A model generated the notes under the pieces. The model was not told the origin of the DNA, did not search any database, and was given only the letters and a program-made list of their open reading frames with translations. From Nissolia schottii (taxonomy: Eukaryota > Streptophyta > Magnoliopsida > Fabales > Fabaceae): a DNA stretch of 64,000 nucleotides. How positions within the stretch are numbered: position 1 is the stretch's first letter; each line of letters begins with the position of its first letter. Shown one piece after another: positions 60,572-64,000 of the stretch. The position numbers were made by a program, and so were the translations under genes. The stretch covers positions 467,074 to 531,073 of the forward strand of contig QANU01013744.1 in assembly GCA_003254905.1 (NCBI GenBank). The letters run 5' to 3'.

Positions 60572-61206
60572 TCGAAACGGCTGAAAAGTGAAAGTCAGTC
60601 ATCTGAATTCTTGGAAAGAAGGCAAAGGGGAATTGACTTGGAACCGTCGAATTTTCTTGCGGACCTTCCTTGCCAAGTTCAAATTTCTTCCAAACTTTTA
60701 CGCTTTTACTGTTCTGAATACTAATGATTAAATAAATTTTATATTATAGGTGCATCACAATTAAAATCTAAATTTATACAAGTGTATTACTTAAAAATGT
60801 GTCCTTAGATATTATGTAAATTACAACTTTCTTCTACCTTCTACAAAAGTACAAAAGTAAAAGACTAATATCAAATTAAATTTTAATGATTATTATTATT
60901 CTTTTTTAATGTTTATAGGTTAATCATAATCATTTTAAATATAAAGAGTAATTTTATAACATATTTATCAAATATATTTTTTACATTTTTTATTTATAAA
61001 TAAAGAAATGAGAAGTTTAATTAAAAATAAATAAAATTATCTACACATGAAACAAAAATTATGAAAATTTAATTTTGGCCCAACTTTTGCTATTACGTAT
61101 CCTCTGGTGTAATGAGGAACTCAAAGCCACGTATTTCTTTCTAAAAAATATTTATGTGTTGATTAATTTTTTAAAAATTGTTTTTTTAAAAAAAAATTAT
61201 GTTTTA

Positions 61207-61390
61207 GTTTTTGAGCATCAAGTTGTCACAACTTAGATACTTTAAGAACACAGAGTTAACAAGTTATCTCGGCTTAGCAAACCCATTTTATTTTCATGGT
61301 ATCCCCCTTTAGAATTTCAAAGCATCAATTTGTCACAACTTAAATACTCCAAAATGAATTAACAAGTCGTCGCAACTTAGTTAATCTCTA
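61207..61390. repeat. Imperfect tandem duplication, period about 112 bp
   Basis: GCATCAAGTTGTCACAACTT with following TAGATACTTTAAG...AACAAGTTATC (from about 61216) recurs as GCATCAATTTGTCACAACTT with TAAATACTCCAAA...AACAAGTCGTC (from about 61322). Each unit contains the small inverted motif AGTTGTCACAACTT. Confidence 0.65.
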
Positions 61391-61655
61391 TTGTTGTCAT
61401 ATCATTTTATTTAAGATTTCATCTATTCATTACTTTTCTCTAAAATAATATAACTTTATATAATTTTATCTAATTTTGTCCTATGACTATCGTATTCATT
61501 TATTATGTCTTAGAAAGTCTGATCAGACATAATAATATTAATTTTTTACTCAATCTAAAATTATTTTTAGATATCCCTTTTCCCATCACGTATTTAATTT
61601 AGAGTAGTAATGGTTAAGAGATACATATTCCTTCTATTTGTCTCAAGTCCACTTG

Positions 61656-61656
<1 letters not shown>

Positions 61657-61687
<31 letters not shown>
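61657..61687. repeat. Microsatellite (ATT)10
   Basis: An uninterrupted ATT run in intergenic DNA. Confidence 0.95.
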
Positions 61688-61690
<3 letters not shown>

Positions 61691-62711
61691 AATCTACTTC
61701 AATATTTGAATCGTACTTTCTTCTGGGTGCGATAATTTAAAAATGTGGCATACAACGAATATGGAGAATTAAAAACGAGGACGGCGTTGAATGGTCCTTC
61801 AAAGTTATGACCAAGAGGTCAATTTACTGCAGCTGCTTTGATTAACCTTTCAAAGACATATCCAAGAGTTCAAAAAGGGTATACGGTAGAAACATTTTTC
61901 CTTTCCATTTTTTTCAAAAGAGTAATAGTCATTATTTTTTCAAACCCTCAATATATAATAATAATAACTTACCTAAACTCTAAATCCTAAAAAATAATTA
62001 AAGACAAAAATTGATAAATGAGGCACACTTATCATTTTAAGAATAGTAAGATATAGATTATATGCATGATAAAGAAAAATTAATCACACAACAAATGAAA
62101 ACTCACTAAAAATAAATGATTCAAAGTAAAATTTTCAAATTTTATAAAAACTTAAATAAAGAAAAAGTTATTTTTCTCCAACAATAGATTTTTATTTATT
62201 TGAATCAAATTGATAACTTAAAAAAAATGCACATGAGGTCTTGAAAAGTTATAACAGGTGCAAAGGAAGCCTTAACCTTCTAGGGTGTGAGCAAATTGAT
62301 AGAAATGGAAGTTGGTGAAAATAATTTCGAGTCAATGCTCAATTATTGAGAATCAGTAATACATATCAATTTGGATACGTAATACGAAATGTCATAAGAT
62401 GCTCAATTACTTGGAGTTCAAACCCAATACAATATGGAATCAGATAGGAGGTCATTAAACTTCACTCACAATATCATTAATCTAAATTATCAAATTATGA
62501 TTTTTTACCTAATCAATACTCTAATCCCAAATCGTGAAAACAAATTCACTGAAAAAAAAGAAGATAGAAGGCATTTGGTTCCTCTCTTTTTCGAGATCTG
62601 TCTCTCACTCTTCAGGTTTTCTCTCTCCGCGGCTTCAGGGGTTGCCGCTGCCACGGCGGGTTTCCGGCGGCGGCGAGCTACCCCCCTCTCTCAGATCTTT
62701 CCCTCTTAGCT

Positions 62712-62716
62712 CACTC

Positions 62717-62752
<36 letters not shown>
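62712..62752. repeat. Microsatellite (TC)n
   Basis: A CT/TC run of about 40 bases with one interruption (TCTGTC). A GT- and GGT-rich stretch follows at about 62755-62870. Confidence 0.95.
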
Positions 62753-62757
<5 letters not shown>

Positions 62758-63553
62758 GGTGTGTGTGTATTGTGTTGTTTTGGGTGGTGGATGTGTTGTG
62801 TTGTTTTAGATGGTGGTGGGTTCTGTGGTGGATGGTGGTGAGGTGAGATGGGCTATTGTGATTAAAGATGATGATGGTGAGGTTCTGTTGATTCTTTCTT
62901 CCCTGTTGTTTCTATTTTTTTATTATTTTTTCATTCTTTTTCTACGAACATATTGCCACTGAAAGAAAGAATCACACACCTCTTAGTTTCTTTTTCTTCC
63001 CCTAGCAATTTTTTATTGATTTTTCTTTCTGTTGTTGATGATGATTTCTTTTGAATGTTTTTTTTTTCCCCAGAAAAGTTCCTCTCTAATCTTCCTTCTA
63101 AGCTCTATTTATAACCAAAAAAACCGATCAGTTGAGTGCTCAAAAAATTTCTCTTGATGTGATCTTCCCTTGTTAGGCTTTCTCCTATTCTATTTCTGCA
63201 CATTGCTTCTATGAAATCTTAAATGAAAAACCCCATTTATTTGTGTTGCTTGCTGCCAAAATTCTGAAGAAGAGAAGAATGTAAATTTTTGTTGGAAAAA
63301 TATGGGGCCGGTATTGGGGAAAAAGGTTGAGGCCTTCTCTTTTTTCTAATTTTCATTTTTCTTTTTTATTTTCTGTTTGGGCTGGAAAAACTAAGAGATT
63401 GGGGAAAAAAATTGGATCAAGCTAAAAAAAAGGAAAGAAAGAAAGGGAGAAAATAAAAATAATAATGATAAAAAAATAATAAAAATAAAAATAACAAGCA
63501 CACAAGCTAAACAAATAAAAAAAGAAATTTTTGGACAAAATTGGGTGTTGACA
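62753..63553 (-). mobile_element. Possible LTR inserted in a copia reverse transcriptase
   Basis: The copia reading frame on the minus strand stops abruptly at about 63554, where the sequence changes to TGTCAACACCCAATTTTGTCC. A TGT start is the form expected at the 5' end of a retrotransposon LTR. The body is low-complexity and no coding sequence is seen. The other end, which would read ...ACA on the minus strand, was not located, so the extent given is only a guess. Confidence 0.3.
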
Positions 63554-63790
63554 ATTAGGTCCACTACCAGAATAAAACTAGAAATAATCACTCTTCGATT
63601 GAGTGAAATCATCAGCAATGAGGGTAGTAGAAAACTTATGGAACCATTGTCTTGATGCTTATCTCAAGTCGTATATGGACATGTGCAACCTGTAGAGAAG
63701 GTTTTCCCTCTCCCCCCTGAACTAAATATCCCAATGGAAGATCCACATAAACTTCTTCAAACAAATTCCCTTTGAGAAAGAAGGGTTCAC
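63554..63790 (-). mobile_element. Ty1-copia reverse transcriptase relic
   Basis: The minus strand reads FLKGNLFEEVYVDLPLGYLV and, after a frameshift, YDLR, a stop, ASRQWFHKFS, then FTQSKSDYF, a stop, and YSGSG. This is the copia RT stretch of the form FLHGDLEEEVYM.LP.G...YGLKQASRQWF.KF...GF.QSKSDYSLF..GSG. At least one frameshift and two stops make it non-functional. The YVDD active site would follow but is cut off at 63554. The upstream part, beyond about 63790, is not recognisable. Confidence 0.85.
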
Positions 63791-64000
63791 TATCCAAACG
63801 CAGTCTTAGGACTACTCTAGTAATTCCACTTATAAGAAGTAGTTTAGAAAAAAGAAGAATCATTGGGTTTGGAACTTGGAAAACACATTGCTTTGTAATT
63901 TATATGGAAACCACTCGCGAAAACATCTTCTGCCTGTTATGACATATACATCAGCATCAATATTAATTTTTTCCTTCCTAGTTACCGCAGCATCTTTATT
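63791..64000. other. Window edge, unassigned
   Basis: No gene or element end could be recognised in this last stretch. It may be an insertion or decayed copia sequence. Confidence 0.4.

Larger units (their letters stand above)
60402..62430. other. Carrier promoter side, then gene-free stretch
   Basis: The first about 300 bases are the upstream region of the phosphate carrier. Beyond it lies AT-rich DNA with an imperfect tandem duplication and an ATT microsatellite (listed separately). No gene was seen. Confidence 0.5.

Overview
The window reads as nuclear DNA of a flowering plant, most likely a eudicot and possibly a legume. The genes are intron-rich with GT-AG splicing, the intergenic DNA is AT-rich, and the products are plant types: a plant AMP deaminase, an NPF transporter, a large P-class PPR protein, a GH95 fucosidase and a mitochondrial phosphate carrier. 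The space between genes is packed with plant transposon relics. Species assignment is inference; the legume suggestion rests only on the general look of the repeats.

Five genes can be assembled with continuous reading frames, all on the minus strand: (1) an AMP deaminase (FAC1/AMPD type), 19 exons, 3633-10920, 823 aa; (2) an NRT1/PTR family transporter close to Arabidopsis NPF2.13/NRT1.7, 4 exons, 32955-39397, 630 aa; (3) a single-exon PPR protein orthologous in appearance to At5g02860, 44240-46753, 837 aa; (4) a GH95 alpha-L-fucosidase (FUC95A type), 10 exons, 48267-53072, 826 aa; (5) a mitochondrial phosphate carrier (PHT3/MPT type), 6 exons, 57580-60401, 370 aa. A sixth spliced transcript of unknown identity may lie at about 42.0-44.2 kb, just downstream of the PPR gene. 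The genes do not form a pathway or cluster: they cover purine salvage, nitrate transport, organelle RNA processing, cell-wall sugar trimming and mitochondrial phosphate import.

The rest is mobile DNA. From 11 to 32 kb there is a gene desert holding a MITE, a chaperonin-60 fragment, an RTE-type LINE endonuclease fragment, and an L1-type LINE split by a CACTA-type sequence that itself contains a hAT-like element and SINEs. Further on are a Mutator transposase N-terminal relic and an Athila-like LTR whose upstream part carries five CG-rich palindromes. Intron 2 of the NPF gene holds a 1.2 kb Pack-MULE-like element with long inverted termini, a near-perfect 9-bp target duplication, and fragments of two unrelated host genes: a UDP-glycosyltransferase and a methionine gamma-lyase. 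Two nearly identical about 223-bp MITEs sit on either side of the NPF gene. A plant mobile domain (MAIN-like) pseudogene lies at 53.9-54.6 kb, and a broken Ty1-copia reverse transcriptase closes the window. One assembly gap (N) is present at 18179-18214.

No wholly new biological system was found. The most unusual items are the two-gene Pack-MULE inside an NPF intron, the MITE pair flanking that gene, the palindrome array upstream of an LTR TATA box, and the unidentified spliced frame downstream of the PPR gene.
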